A stretch of DNA of 40,349 nt, from positions 1 to 40,349 of the forward strand of contig LSSL01004792.1 in assembly GCA_001953115.1 (NCBI GenBank), written 5' to 3'. The notes beneath the pieces are model-generated. The model was given only the letters and a program-made list of their open reading frames with translations, did no database searches and was not told the DNA's origin. Every line of letters starts with the position of its first letter. Positions within the stretch are counted from its first letter, which is position 1. This document shows positions 22,869 through 36,648 of this stretch, piece by piece. Source of the stretch: Smittium mucronatum. Its lineage: Eukaryota; Kickxellomycota; Harpellomycetes; Harpellales; Legeriomycetaceae. The position numbers and the translations under genes were made by a program.

Positions 22869-25800
22869 GAATATGGCACTCTTTGATAAATCCCTCCAAT
22901 AAAAGATAAAATAACCAATCTAATAAAGATCTAATGATTAATGAACTCAGCGCACGAATAATACTAAAATAAACCAATGAAATAACTATATATAACCAAG
23001 AGTGGTAAAAATAAAAGCTAAAAATATAAAAATAATTTCAAATTAAAACAAAGAAATGTCTTACTAGCTTAATCAAACAATAAAATTCCAAAAAACTATC
23101 TAAAAGTGTGCTAAGACTTTCAGGAAATAAAAAAAGCGTAGCTTCACCAAGGACAAAATTAATAGTTTTAACACTTTAATAGCTACAACCAAAAAACTTT
23201 ATGATAAAATTAAAATACTAATCAATCAAAATTTAGCTTATTATACCCTATGATTAAAAATTAATAAAAAAATTATGAAAATATCTAGAATTTGTTATAG
23301 ATGCCTAAAAATACAGATTCGTTTTAAATACACGTTTTTTATCTCGAATAAAAAGGTTTTTGAATCACTAAAGCTATTTGAAATCCAATAAAAGATCTTT
23401 AGATTGATAAGTAACCAATATTTAGCTAGGAAATGGTATCAATATTTACATTACAAAATTCATAAACCAGAAAAATAGTAATTTATTTTTATTTACCAAT
23501 GAAAACCTAGAAGCTCTATTTTTTAAGAATTTTTAGATCTTAGAGCAATCACAGAATTCTTGTACTTAGACGAAATATTTGGCATTGAGATTCGTTAGTG
23601 ATGAGAAAAAAAGGCATTTCAGCTCATAAAAAATTCAAACTCAACAAATGAGAATTCATAAAGAGGCTGATATGGAATAAATAAGGCGAATAAAATATCT
23701 TAATATTATATGGGGGCTCGATAAATAGGTATAAATACCATAATTCGGGATAAATCATGATCTTCCAACAAATGTCTTTTTTAAAAAAAGTACATAATTT
23801 AATGGGTTTTAGGAATATTAATTTCGCCAGAAAATGACAATAATAATGCTTTCAAGATAACTAAGGCGACTCTGGACAAGATATAAAGTGTAGTGAGGCA
23901 TCTAATACTTTATATAGAAGATAAATTAGGAAAAATATTAATTAATTACGCATATATACAGCAATAATTCAGAAATGCTTGAAAAAAGTTCGACTTACAT
24001 TGAAGCATGAGAAATCAGTAACTTTCGCGATAATTTTGGAAATATTTTTCGGATTAGTTTCTAACAATAATAAAATTAAAATGCGTTCATCAAGGTTGCC
24101 TAAAAATTAGGTGCAGAGAGAATTTCAAAAATTAATTAACAAAAAAAACAGTTTACTGAAAAAAATTTCTAAATTTTTTTTTCTCAGAAGTATAGCGGAC
24201 ATATAATGGTAGCTATCATTTCAATAGAACTTTAATCTGAAATAAAACAAGTCACATTTATACAAAACTACAAATTAAATGCTTCATGCTACCTTTAGAC
24301 CTATTATTGTGGTATCTAAAGCATTTTATGGGGAAATACTCTTATGAAATTCATCTTAGCTAATTATGAAGATATTTTAACCGAAATAGAACTTATCAAA
24401 AATAACAAATAGTTATGTTACGGGTTGAATTATATAATATATCTATTTAATACTCCTGTTGGGAATTAGGGATTACGAAACTTAAAATGTTATACCCGAT
24501 AAAAAAAGAAAATTACCTTGTTTTTCCCACTATTAATTCTTGATAAATATCTATTAAATATAGGAATTAGTCTGTAAAAATGCAATTTTATAGAAAAAAA
24601 AAATTTAATAAAAGCTGAGAAAATACAAGCTTGAATTTATTGAATTTTGAAAAGGAACTAATTTTAGTCATTATGGAAAAAAATATGTGCCAAAATAATC
24701 CATATAGTTGTAAAAAAAGCGTAATGGTAGGATTTCTATGAGTAGTGCCCACAAGTTTAAAAAATATACGTTGCTTAAGAATTTTTTCAACTCAACAAGC
24801 AAGAAGTGGAGGCTTTTGAAGATATAAATATATATATATGCGAAAATCATCAATTTAAAAACTATTGAGAATAGAAACCTAAATAAAAAATAATGTGATA
24901 GATGCACTGATAACACTTATGAAAATTAAAAGAATCATACGTAAAACCTCCAATTTTTTTAATATATCTTACATTGAAAAGAAAAACTTCGAAATATATT
25001 TAGTCATTGTAAATATCTCCCAGATGGTCAATTAAAATATTTTTCAGCTGTCAGATAAGTTGGAAAAATCTTTCCTATGGTTTTTCTGATTGCTCAAATG
25101 CAAAAGAGTAATTCATGAATGGAGCCCATCAGATAACATTTTAAAGATATGTTTGATTTTTCAAAATAGTCAATCAAGATTTTTAGTTGCACAATAAAAT
25201 TCTAAAAACTTTAGTAAAGCTTAAATCATTTTTTTCATTCCAAAAAAGAGATAAAAGAGGTTTAATATAATTTTATCCAATATTCTGTTATCACTGATAC
25301 TTAAACTAAAGTAGGGTTTAGTATATGCTACTGAAGTTTTAGAAAATCGTAAAATAATTAAACCAAAATTAAGGAGAATTACGGATAGAATATTTAGAAA
25401 ATTTTTAAAATATTTGGGAAATAATATAGAAAAAAATAAGCAAAAATCCTGAGATTTTTACTTAGAAGGAATTATTTTCAGGATTATACACTGAAGGAAA
25501 AAAAATTAGAAAATAATTCTTGGGAGAAAAGGTTATATTAGTAGTAAAAAATTTATCATTATTAATATCTCAAAATAAGATCGCGTGTATTTTATTTTCA
25601 AGAATAAATAAACCAAGTCATATTTTGTAAATTTGTGATTTATAAATTGCAAAAAAAAAAATAGAGATCAAATCCAACCTAAACTCACAATATTTGAAGT
25701 TAGAATTTTTTGGAGAATTATAACTCTGCAACCGTAATAGAAAATAGTTGATAAAAATATAATTTTTGATAGAATATTTCACTTTCTTATTAATTACTCC

Positions 25801-28800
25801 AAAAATAAACAAGTTAAAAAAAAGAACTATATATAATTGATAAAACAGATTTAATTTATGTAGATTACAGAATACAACTTGCATTTTTAGAGGGTTATCG
25901 TTTATAAAATTTCACTCAGTTAGATGTTGATTTTTTTAAAAAAATTCTTCTTTTTCTTCTATTTATCAATATCCAAAAGATAAAATTTAAGTCAGAAAGT
26001 AAATTTATTATTGCGCCCTCGACTTATAAAAAATTTAAAATTTAAAAAAACCTATCATTTAGAAGGATCTCAGTCAAAATTAAGTTTAAGGTCAATATAA
26101 CAAAGTTGAAGAGTAGAAAATATTTTTTTAATATATCTAAGATTCAGAAAATGACTTACGAGCCCTACATCAACTTAAATGAATATTAAATTAACATCTA
26201 ATCTCGTAGATTAAGAGTGATATTTATATTTTATTTATTTTTGCTCTTTTATTTTTTCACTTATTTTTTTGTGAGATTATTTCTAAAGATAAAGTCATCA
26301 TTTGAATCAAAGCTACTTATTTTCAATAATTTCATGGTAATATAGCCCCTTGAAAAGCACTAAATAAATAAAAAAACATTAAAACATAACCAATTCTAGT
26401 TTCGAATTTGATATAAATTTTTTCAAGGCACATTTTTTCCATTTATATAAAATTATAAAAATACATTATCCCAAAAAAAAAAATTCCGTGAAGTTATTGA
26501 ATGCTTTTTATTAAGTTTTGTGAATATTAATTTGTATAAATTAGTCTTGATTCAAATAATAAGTATCAATTAAATTTCATAATTTTACTTTCTGTATTTT
26601 AATATTTTTCGAATAAAAATATTGCTGTAAATTTATAATTCTGGCCAAAATTGAAATAGCATTATTTTATTTACCAGATAATTGAGTCACCACCAATATC
26701 TAATTCACTAAGTTTAATAATGTTAATTTTAAATTTAAATAACATTTTCAATCAATTTCCGAATATATATATCCAATTCTTAATCAATCTTATTACATAA
26801 TACCATAAATTTTATAGCCTTGGAAAAAAAAAACTTTTGGAAGTTGATATTAACTTTAAACCCAGAAAATAAAGTAATTTATTTTGATGACTTTTACTTT
26901 GTATTAATTTTCTTCATAACTCAATACTCGAGGATTTTTTATTGGGAAAAATTCTTATTATTAATAACATTTTTTCTATAAGATTTTTGTCACTGAAAAT
27001 TTAATAAAGATTATAAGAAGCTCAGATTTGTACTTTTATCTAATTCTCCAATCGAAATAATATAGTATTTTATAGCTCAGTTTTTTATTATCAAATGAGT
27101 TTGTAATTAAGTACAACAAAATTTCCTAAATTACTTATATTTCAAATTTATTAGACAAAATTCTGATTTCAAAACATAATCTCAAAATATTCGAATATCA
27201 AATCAAACTAAAATAGATTGCGGATAAATAATAGAAAAAAATGAAAATACACCCAAATAAATAAAAATAAAATTTTAGTTTTTTTTAACGGTATATATTA
27301 TGAAAAAAAAATTTTCAAAACAGAAATTTTACTATTTTCTCCCTAAATTTTCAGATTATTGAATAATATTATATAATTTATTGAAACTTTGGTTATAATT
27401 ATTGAAATATTTTATTTTATTTTTTATTATTTTTTTATTGATATAATACTTTACATATTTCACCGCTTATTAAAACTTTTTATATAGTAATTTTCATATT
27501 TATTTAGTCAATAAATTTAAAAATCATATAAAATCGCCACATTTTATTGAAATACAAGGATAAAATCATTATTTTTGTGAATTTTTTGGATATCAGAATT
27601 ATTTGTTTTCAATTGTGTAAAAAAAATAACTGATAAAGTTGAATTGTATTTGTAATAAACAATAAGTTCAATACACATAATAAGTATTTCTCCAAACAGA
27701 TTAAATCTTTCAAAAATTTAATTGGTCTCTTAAAACTTGAGGTAATATCAATAATTAATATTAGTTAATTTTTAATGTCTAAGCTTTTCAATTTTTTTTC
27801 TCACTTTTTTTCATAGTTTAACTCATATCCTCAATTTATGATTTTAATAAAAAAATCCTATTATTACTAAAGCTGATCATTACAAAATTCGAAGCTATTG
27901 TATTAAATTCTAAAAATTGATTCCTCTGGTACTTTTTAAAGCAAAATCATCAGTTTCTAGGACTTAGGGACTTTTCAATAAATTCGAATTATATGTCTCT
28001 TTTGAAAAACCTGTAATTCCGAAGTTTTTTATACCCAGTTTTTTATTCGAGAATTTTTTTTCCATTTAAAAAAAATATTCGGATTCTAGTTCTAAAACTA
28101 CTTAAGTTTTTTAGTTTAAAAATTTTAATTATATTTTTCAGTAATTTAATCGTAGCCAAAAATAAATAAATGAAAAACCATACAGCTTCTGATTTTTTTT
28201 AGCGAGATATATATTTTTTGATTTTAAATATGTTTGTGCTAAAAAAATAATTATTTACTTGAAAAAAGTATTTTAAAAACGAAAATTTTTTCTAAAATTT
28301 TTTCTATTTATCTTATATTTAAAAAAATCATTTCTATCGCAGTGCTTTATAGAATTTTTTTTGCATTGAAATTTTCATAGTTATTTTGAAAACTCCAAAA
28401 TTTTCTTACTCTTTATTTTTAAACTAATCTGTCTAATTAAAAATTTAAAAAAATCCTATATCAAATAGGGATCTATCATTTTTTGTCCTGGGAAGTGCGT
28501 AAATTCTTTCTATTTTTTTTATAATGGGTAAATTTTTTTCATTTTATCTCAACTTCATAAAATTATATTTTTAGCATTAAAAAATACTAATATTGCATTG
28601 ATTTTATGTACTGTATTTAAATTAAAAAAATTAAAAATTTTCTGATTAATTAAATAAATATTAAAATCCGTCCAGATTTTCCCCAAGAAATTTGAATAAA
28701 ATTATAGATATTCTGAATGTATCCAGGTCAAATACATTAAACCATTCCAAAAATTCAGAAATTGAATAATCAAATTTCAAGCCGTTAATAAGCTATTTAA

Positions 28801-31800
28801 TTCAATTTTTAAATTATATTTTGAAAATAAATTTTGAACCCATTTATTTCAGCCTTTCATTTCATTTTTTTAATAGTCTTGCCAATAGAAAAACGTTAAA
28901 GGGTTATTTTAATTCAATGTATTTTACTATATGGTTTTTTTATGTTGTAATATTTACCACCTCAAATAGCTTTTTTGAATTATAATATTAATAAAATGTT
29001 AAAAAGAAATCTTCCAATTAATAATTAATCCATAATATTTTTCAAAAAATCGTTAAATTATATTTTGGTAAAACATGAAAAAAATTGGCATAATTGGAAA
29101 TCTAATCAATATTATTTTGATTTGGAAAAAAATAAATCTTATTTTTAATAAGGCAATTAAGATATATTTTTATTAATAATTATCTCTTTTCTTTTCTGAA
29201 TCAAATAAACAACCTAATTTTTATTTGTATAAATACTTTTACATCAGTAATATCATATTCATCACTGAGAGTGAAAAAGAATTCGAGTCTAATAACAATC
29301 CATAGAAGATCCTTTAATTAATAAAAATATGTATATAAACTTGAAAAAAAAATAGGATTATGAAAACGCTTTTTTTCGGAACATAGATTCTTATTTAATC
29401 AAAATTAAATATTTTTTTAAACGTCATTATTACCCCTATACCTCTTAAAATATGACAGAAATATAATTTTTTTTGTTATTTAATATTAAAATTGGAATAA
29501 TTTTCATTTTTTAAAAAAAAAAACCTATTCCATATTTTGTCGTTGTATTAATCGAGTTTGATTATTAAGTATAAAAAATAATCATAAAACGTTTCAGTAG
29601 CTCTGTAAATATTCGCTCTTGAAGTTGAGGTGATAAAATTCTTCTGAGCGAGCGGAAATTTTATTATTACTTGACCCTTGAGCAGGATATGTATTCTTTT
29701 TTTTTGTGTAAAGTTTTATTAATTCTAATTATTGCAGCAGAATATATAATATTTTTGCTCCAAAGCTTTTAAACGAATAAAAATGAGTTATTGTAGAAAA
29801 TATATTGGTGTTGATTGAGAATTGTTTTTTTTATCGCCTACTGAAAGATCATTTAATTTATTGATAATGTATCGCTACATTTATTTTATAATTTTTATCA
29901 ATATATAATATAATTAATTGAATATTAATTCATTTATAAATTATTCAAAAAACTCATTAAACGAGTTTAACATATCCAAATAACTATTTATGTATCTTAT
30001 TTAATATTATTTATAAATCCTTGAAATTTTCTACTATGAAATTCTACTTTTAAAATTAATCACGAATAACGATTCCCCTAATTATTTCCCACAAGAGACT
30101 AGATTGGGAACACTAAAAGTTATATAAATATATTTTTCATTATATTTTGTCAAATAATTGAGTGAATTTTTTCCATTACACTTAAAATTATATCGATGTA
30201 AATTATTTGCCTTAAATTTTCAAGCATAATAATTCCTTTCCACTAAATATCTTTATATAAATCTATAACTTTGATTGGTTTTTTTTTAATATTTCAAAAA
30301 ATTATTGGTTTTGCAGCATATATTTGAAAAAATTCATCCAATTTTTATATTTTACGAATTAAAAAAAAAAAAATTATCGAAATTTATCTCATCTAATAAA
30401 AATTACCACTTCTTTTTATGAAAAGGTATTTTGAAATCTCATATAACTTCTGGTTAGGCGTAAATTGAATGAAAAAGATATATTATTTAATATCTATTTC
30501 AGAAGTATCACCACAAAAAATAATTTAATCTTAAGCCTTTTTTAGAATTTTGATTATAGAAGATTTTATTGATAATTTTTTTTTCCTTATTTATAGTTTT
30601 GGTGACTCTGAATTTTTTATTTTGGTTACAATTTATCCAAATATTTATAGTAAATCTCGTTATATATAGTTCTAAAACTCACAGATAAGAATATAAATCA
30701 TATTTTTGCGATAAAACTACAGAAACAGGGAAAAAAGGCAATAAAATCTGAAATTATTAAGGGATAACCATTCTATATCAATCTAAGAGATGAATATATA
30801 CTAAGATTGCTGGAAAACGAAAAAAAAATGAAGATTTTTTTTGCACTAATAACATAAAAAAAATTTATTTGGAAGATGTTCGCCTAGCTTTTTTTCTCAA
30901 ATTTTTTTGTATATAGTGCATATCTATCCCTTATTTTAATTTACTTTATTATTTGTGGAAAAATATTCTTTAGTTTTATGTTAATTCAATTTGATATTAA
31001 AGTTATTTTAATTATTTTTATCATCACGTAAAGACTATGGAATTTTTATTTTTAATACTTTTTGATCCCTTTTTTTGATGACATATCTAACAAGACCCAT
31101 TTCTAGTATATTTATTTCTGCATAATCCAAAAAAATTGAAAAGATCTAAAATTCCATCAAAAAAACTAGTCAATTTATACTTTACGCGGCGGAAAACCAT
31201 GAAATATCCTGATTAATTATTATTTTATAGACTTTTCTTCCAAAATATTGATATTTTTATAAAAAAAAGTCAAATTTATAATCATCCATTATTTTAACCT
31301 GTAAGACGTATATAATTTTGATAGCGAATGGAAAATTAGCCCTCGTTGAAACAAATTTTTGCAAAATTATAAAATGATTAACTTAAATAATTTATATTAT
31401 TCAATAATTTTTCATCTAAGCTAAATAAAACCCTGTATAAATAAATATAAAAGTGTAATATAATATGAGGTATAATTATTGGCAGATTCCATTTATAGAA
31501 ATTAAAAGTGTTATGAAATGAAACCTCAAATTTTCGAATTCAATTTTTAATTTTTGGATATAAAATAAATCAAAATCAAAATAATAATATTCAGAAACAA
31601 ATAATTATACGATAATTAATATCTCTATTTTAAACGTTGTTTAGTGTGTTTGAACATATTTTGTGTAAAGGATCTTGAATTATATTTAAATGACTCGTGT
31701 TGGGAGGGGGGTTTGGGCTTGTGGACAACAATTATCTCTAGTTTATGAAATGTTAATTTTAAATTTTCAATAAATAAATCTCTAATCATAAATATACCTA

Positions 31801-32865
31801 TAAATTTAAATACCGATTTTGCTTTAAAATTAATAAGCCAAAAATTACAAGTTGATTTTAATGCGTAATTAAATGTGTATATATTTCGGAGCCTGATCAA
31901 TTTCACGCTAAATAAATATGTTGAAATGATTTGAAATAAAATATTTTTTCATGGGCCCAAATTTATTAAAATTTATAGATCTTGTTTCAATGAAATTTTT
32001 AAATTGGCTAAATAGCTATAAGGTTAACAATTAATCTCACATCCTATTATTAACAATTAAGTTTTTTTATTCGGTGGAAGGTCACTTTTAACCAAGTAAA
32101 GCCTTAATGATTATTGCATAGTCATTTTAGGTAATTCATAATAAAAATACAAGAGATTTTAATTTATTCACAAGCGACTCATCTAATTTTTTAAAATTAA
32201 AAATATTTCTCAAATGGATGGTCTTAAATTTCGAATTTATATGATGATTCACCAAAATATGATATTCTTTGAGAATCAATTTTTACTTTTAGAACTTCAT
32301 ATAAAATCTGGGTTATTTTTTATGAATTAATGATGTTATCTATCTTTTAAATCACTACCACTATTAAAAAACTCCAGTCTCTTCAAATCAATAACAGTTA
32401 AATTATATTAAACAATAGTCAAGAATACGATGGGAACTATAGAATAAAAATCAATTAGACTCATTGAAAATGGATGGAACTAAGAGTTAAAAACTACTAA
32501 ATTTTAATATGATACACGAATTATATAAGGTAAATAAATATTTATTTAATTTCACACTTGTTTAAAATGGCAACAATAAAATTATAAATGAAAATTTTTG
32601 CATTTATAAAAAAATTACTATAATTATTATTCTACATATAAAGATATAAATTTAGAATCAATAAGTCAAAACTAATTTTTGTGGATTTATGAAACATAGA
32701 TTCAGTAAGTGTAATTTGTATATTATTTAAAATTGAGATCATAAATCTATTTTCTTATGTGTATATAATAAAAAGCATTGAATGTACACATTATATCAAA
32801 TGATAATTAATATATTACACGTATAAATTATCATTAATAACGATTGAAACAATGGATTTGCTGTT
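22869..32865. other. 10-kb AT-rich gene desert
   Basis: Almost uniformly A+T with frequent A and T runs of 7-12. Stops are dense in all six frames; the longer frames at 24671-24916, 25618-25884 and 31625-31906 (all minus) are low-complexity and judged to be chance. A stretch at about 25020-25440 (plus) has a hint of transposase-like sequence (PMVFLIAQMQ) but is too weak to call. No tRNA or rRNA found. Confidence 0.65.
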
Positions 32866-32991
32866 TTAATGGGCAATTGGATTAATGGGCTATATGATTA
32901 ATGAGCTGATGGGCTGATGGTTTGATGGGTTAGCGTATTGAAGGGTTGAAGGGTTGATGGGTTGAATGGTTGATGGTTTGATTTTTATATT
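32866..32991 (+). repeat. G/T-rich 8-bp minisatellite
   Basis: A degenerate tandem array with period 8, consensus TGGGTTGA and variants such as TGGGCTGA, TGGTTTGA and AGGGTTGA. The most regular part is 32943-32984, where GGG triplets recur every 8 bases (32943, 32951, 32959). One strand is almost devoid of C. It is sharply bounded by AT desert on both sides. Confidence 0.8.
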
Positions 32992-33434
32992 TTTAAGCGT
33001 GTTAGTTTTTAGTTTTCTGGTAAATTGGAAAATTATTTTAATGATACTTTTAGTCATATATTCGTTTGCCTTGTATTTTTTTTTTGTTTTTTTCTAAATT
33101 TAGTTTATTTTTTTTTATAATAATAATTTAATAAGGATATTTTCATCTTATATTATTTATTTCTCTTTGTTAGTTTATCAATGATGTTTTATTGCATTTT
33201 TATTAATATTAAGGTTTTTATGTAATTTTTAATTTATAATTTTTTTAAGTTAGTGATGTTTAATATTTTCATTTTTAAATTTTAATGTGTAAAAGCCAAA
33301 ATTATATTTAATAAAAATATTCATTATTATAATTTTTTATTAATTTTAAAACTAATTTATTATATAAATAAAAAGAAAATAGAAATATTGCTGAGTCATT
33401 ATTGATATTATTTGATATTAGAACAATTCAAATC
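32992..33434. other. AT-rich intergenic
   Basis: No gene seen; T-rich on the plus strand. Confidence 0.6.
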
Positions 33435-33686
33435 TTAAACTGTGGTTTTTTCTAATTTTTTTGGTCCTCCTACTGACTTTCTCTGATGTATCAATGTAAT
33501 CGATAATAGCCTTTGAATTTTGTTTTCTTTAAGATACCAATATACACGAGCACACTTTTTTCTTTTCAGAAAATTGTAGCAGTTGAAAAACAAATCTATC
33601 AAGTGCGATAAAGTACCATTAATAAATAAAAATGTATTTTCAGAGAATTTTGTTGTGGTAAAGTTAAATTTTTCATAATATAACAC
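33435..33686 (-). other. Open frame downstream of MULE relic, uncertain
   Basis: An 83-codon open frame on the same strand as the MULE relic and just downstream of it. The end (VYWYLKENKIQRLL then RKSVGGPKKLEK) looks more protein-like than the surroundings and could be a detached transposase tail. No domain recognised. Confidence 0.25.
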
Positions 33687-33874
33687 ATCGAATCTTTTTT
33701 TAAGACTGGTTAAAGTATTCGATCCAATATCTTCTGTATTTATTACAAAAAAAAATTTATTCTCATTAGTTGAAACGTATTTTAAATAAAATTTTCTCGA
33801 AATCGATGATTTATATTGTTATAACACATTTTTTTGGGTAGAGAAAATAGACAAACATCGAGATAATTGATTAT

Positions 33875-35040
33875 TTAAATTGAAGTATCCAAAAAATTGG
33901 GCACGTTTGATGATTTCCAAGATTGATGTTTTTTTTTTATTTTTCTATTAAATCTTTCAAGACCATTTTTAGTGGAAGGGCCAAATATATTATAACCCTC
34001 ATACCAATTCGAATTTGATTTGAAATACGAATATTCGATTTTGCATATGATTTCACTGAAAATATCCAAGTGCCTCCATTTAACTAAAAATAAATTATTT
34101 GCCTTATTGAATATTTCTTGGGTTGATAGAAGCTCATCCCCCATAAATCATTCTAAAAAACTCTTTTAAACTGATTCACATTTTTTTTCCCAACTATTTT
34201 CCAAAAAAATTTAGAAAAATTGAACCAACAGTTTGTTTTTTGATTGATTATAACGAATTCCTCAAATTCATTTTTTATTTGTTTAGCAGAGTCTAATATT
34301 AATTTTCTTATCCTCCAATGCAAATCATAGCTTTTCAATTGGATTTTTAAAGTTTGAAGTGTCCATAAATATGAGTCCCTATCATCTCTACTGAAAATTG
34401 AGATTGATATTGGGATGGATTTTTGATTTATGTCAGTAACTTCTGTAATGATAACAGGATAATCTCCATTTATAATTTTTAATGTAGAGTCTATATGTAG
34501 ATTATAGGACTTCGATAAAAAATTTATTCGATTTTTTGAAGTTATTAATTCTCTTATATTTTCTATATCTTTAGAATAGTCAGCAATATATGGCGATTCA
34601 GAATTCCAACCTCTACAGTATTTTTTGCAGTTTTCTTTGAAAATTTCAGTTGTAACTAAACTCGCATTAACCGAATTACTTTTATTTTTATTCACCGTGT
34701 TGTGCATTTTGGAAATTTCCAGCATTATTCCATCACTTTCGAGCTTTCTTTTAATCATACTAGATTTTACCCCAAGACTATAAAGATTCAAATCATCTTT
34801 TTTGTAATCAGGATTAATGTCTCTATGAAAGTCATGGTGATTTTCATTTACTATGTATGTTTTAATTCTTCCTTCATAAAATCTATCAACTCTCAGTTTG
34901 AAAACGCACTTAATAATTTTAGAGTCGTAGCAGCGGTAAACAGTTGAATAGCATTTTTTTGTTTTCTTGGAATATTCAACCCTCAAAAATTGGTTTTGAT
35001 TTTCATATACCTCATTTTCGACCAAATTCCACTCAATCAT
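33875..35040 (-). pseudogene. MULE (Mutator-like) transposase, nearly complete, broken
   Basis: A cut-and-paste DDE transposase of the Mutator-like group. The start chosen is the ATG at 35040 (MIEWNLVENEVYENQN). Residues about 20-75 form a FLYWCH-like zinc-binding domain: CYSTVYRCYD, IIKCVFKL and ENHHDFH supply Cys and His. The DDE core follows with LHIDSTLKIINGDYPVIITE (first Asp), ISIFSRDDRDSYLWTLQTL and LILDSAKQI (second Asp). The first frame stops at 34153 after NQFKRVF. A +1 shift in a T run plus a TGA separates it from the second frame (34144-33875), which carries LFLVKWRHL, SNWYEGY and PSTKNGLERFNRKIK with the third acidic residue. All three catalytic positions survive, so the death is recent compared with the 20.3-kb copy. 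Terminal inverted repeats not found. Confidence 0.85.
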
Positions 35041-35965
35041 TTTAAAATCACAAATAAAAATAGTTTTATAGTTATACAAAAAGGCATTATTAGGAATATA
35101 ATCTTAAAATTTTTTAAACTGTCACTATTTAATTATAATATTAGTGTCATAAATTAAGCTATTTAAAATTAAATATTTTTATATTAAAAATATAATTTTC
35201 TGTTTTTGTTTTAAATAAATATAATATTTTTTTACACTTGTATTTTATTTTTCGGATTTTTCTTCTTGTACCTTACCTAAATCTTCCTTTGATTTTAGCA
35301 GAGTATAATTAATTCCGCATTTATTGGATGAAAATCGGGTAAGTATTTACATAAGTTTATTTGGTTGAATCAAATTTTAATTTTTTTAAAAAATTCTCAT
35401 TTAAATGAAATATTTTTCTATATTTTAACAGTTGTTTTGAAATATTGGGTCATAAATAAACCTAATAGCTTTTTATTTGGGTAAATGTATTTCTGAGTAT
35501 TTTATAAAGTGTTTTGCAGATAATCTTGTTTAGCTTAATCTAATTAAGTTACTTTAAAAAAAAATCCCAAATCGCAATTTTCTATATTTCATACAATAAT
35601 ATCAATTTTTATAAACTGAGCTAAATTTTAATTAAAATTGGTGTAATCATGATATTTTTCCAACTTCGATAGCAATAGCCAGCTAAATGCATGCAGAGCT
35701 GATTGAATCCATCTATTTTCTGAAAAAAATCATAAATCAACGATTAATTTAATCAATTAATACATTAGCTAAAAATGAAAATCGAATTAAAAAACCGTCT
35801 AGTTTTGCAATTATTTTAAAATCTATCTATTTTTGATAAAACCCCTTATATTAAAAGTGAAAATTATTGATAAAATATAACATCAATTTTAAAAAAAGTA
35901 GATTTGAATCCAAAAAAGTAAATTTGATTTGAGCAAGTAAAATAATATTATGTAAAAGACGATTT
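35041..35965. other. AT-rich intergenic
   Basis: No gene seen between the MULE relic and the mariner-like relic. A terminal inverted repeat of either element could lie here; none was recognised. Confidence 0.55.
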
Positions 35966-36648
35966 TTAAGTGCTGAAATTCACATCCCTTAGCTCAATGG
36001 CATCAGAAAAGAATGATTGCAAATTTCTGATGAATTTTCGGCAATTTTTAGGTGAAAAGACGGTATATGATTCTTTTATTGGATTTTTAATTATAATAGT
36101 CAACCACTCAATTCCGATATATTCCATTTTTGAATATCTACTGTTTATAACATGGAATTTTTCAAAAAAATTCTTTTTGATCTCAGATTTTATACCGCTC
36201 CAAGCGATTTTTATTGGATTGAGGATAGGAGAATACGGGCTTAGATATAAATATTAAACCCCTGAATATCTAGCTACTACTTCGGGTATCCTATTATGAC
36301 AGGGTGAATTATCCGTAATAATTACAATGCAGGATTGTGAAACCCCAAAATTTATTGTTTCCTCAATTAATCCGGTTATCCACTCGTTGTGATCTTCGGA
36401 TTTATAATTTTTTCTTCTTTTTTTGAAATTTAGAATCCCAAGTTGGGAGATTCCAACTATCATGTGGAATTTAGGACCTCTATTTTTTAATAGTTTGAAA
36501 ATAGCATTTTTTCCCGTTTTATATATCCCATTTAGATCTACTAATAAAAATATTTAAATACCTTTCATCTATATAGATGAAAAAATTTCCCGCTCTACCC
36601 AAATCCAGATTTATTTTTACTTGATCCATTCTTTTTTTTCTTTACGCC
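35966..36648 (-). pseudogene. Tc1/mariner-IS630-like transposase relic
   Basis: Read on the minus strand, FFIYIDERYLNIFISRSKW (about 36540-36600) holds the first catalytic Asp and the tryptophan block. A frameshift near 36530 leads to the next frame: YKTGKNAIFKLL, KFHMIVGISQLGIL, then CIVIITDNSPCHN with the second Asp. An in-frame TAA at 36254-36256 follows, after which the same frame continues with YLSPYSPILNPIKIAWSGIK and runs to a TAA at 35966-35968. The third catalytic residue, normally Glu in N-P-I-E, is Lys here. The N-terminal helix-turn-helix part is missing or too degraded; a trace (RKEKKEWIK) lies at about 36620-36648. The family assignment rests on the DDE blocks and the S-P-x-L-N-P-I motif. 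Confidence 0.83.

Noticed and set aside
24671..24916. Hydrophobic 81-codon minus-strand open frame, likewise 25618-25884 and 31625-31906
   Set aside because: Phe/Tyr/Ile/Leu-rich translation expected by chance from AT-rich DNA; no start context, splice sites or homology recognised.
25020..25440. Possible third transposase fragment (PMVFLIAQMQ)
   Set aside because: The match is short, other motifs are absent and the frame is full of stops; too weak to list as an element.
22869..32865. CRISPR arrays, bacterial operons, ribosome binding sites
   Set aside because: No regular direct repeat with spacers is seen, and introns show the window is eukaryotic.
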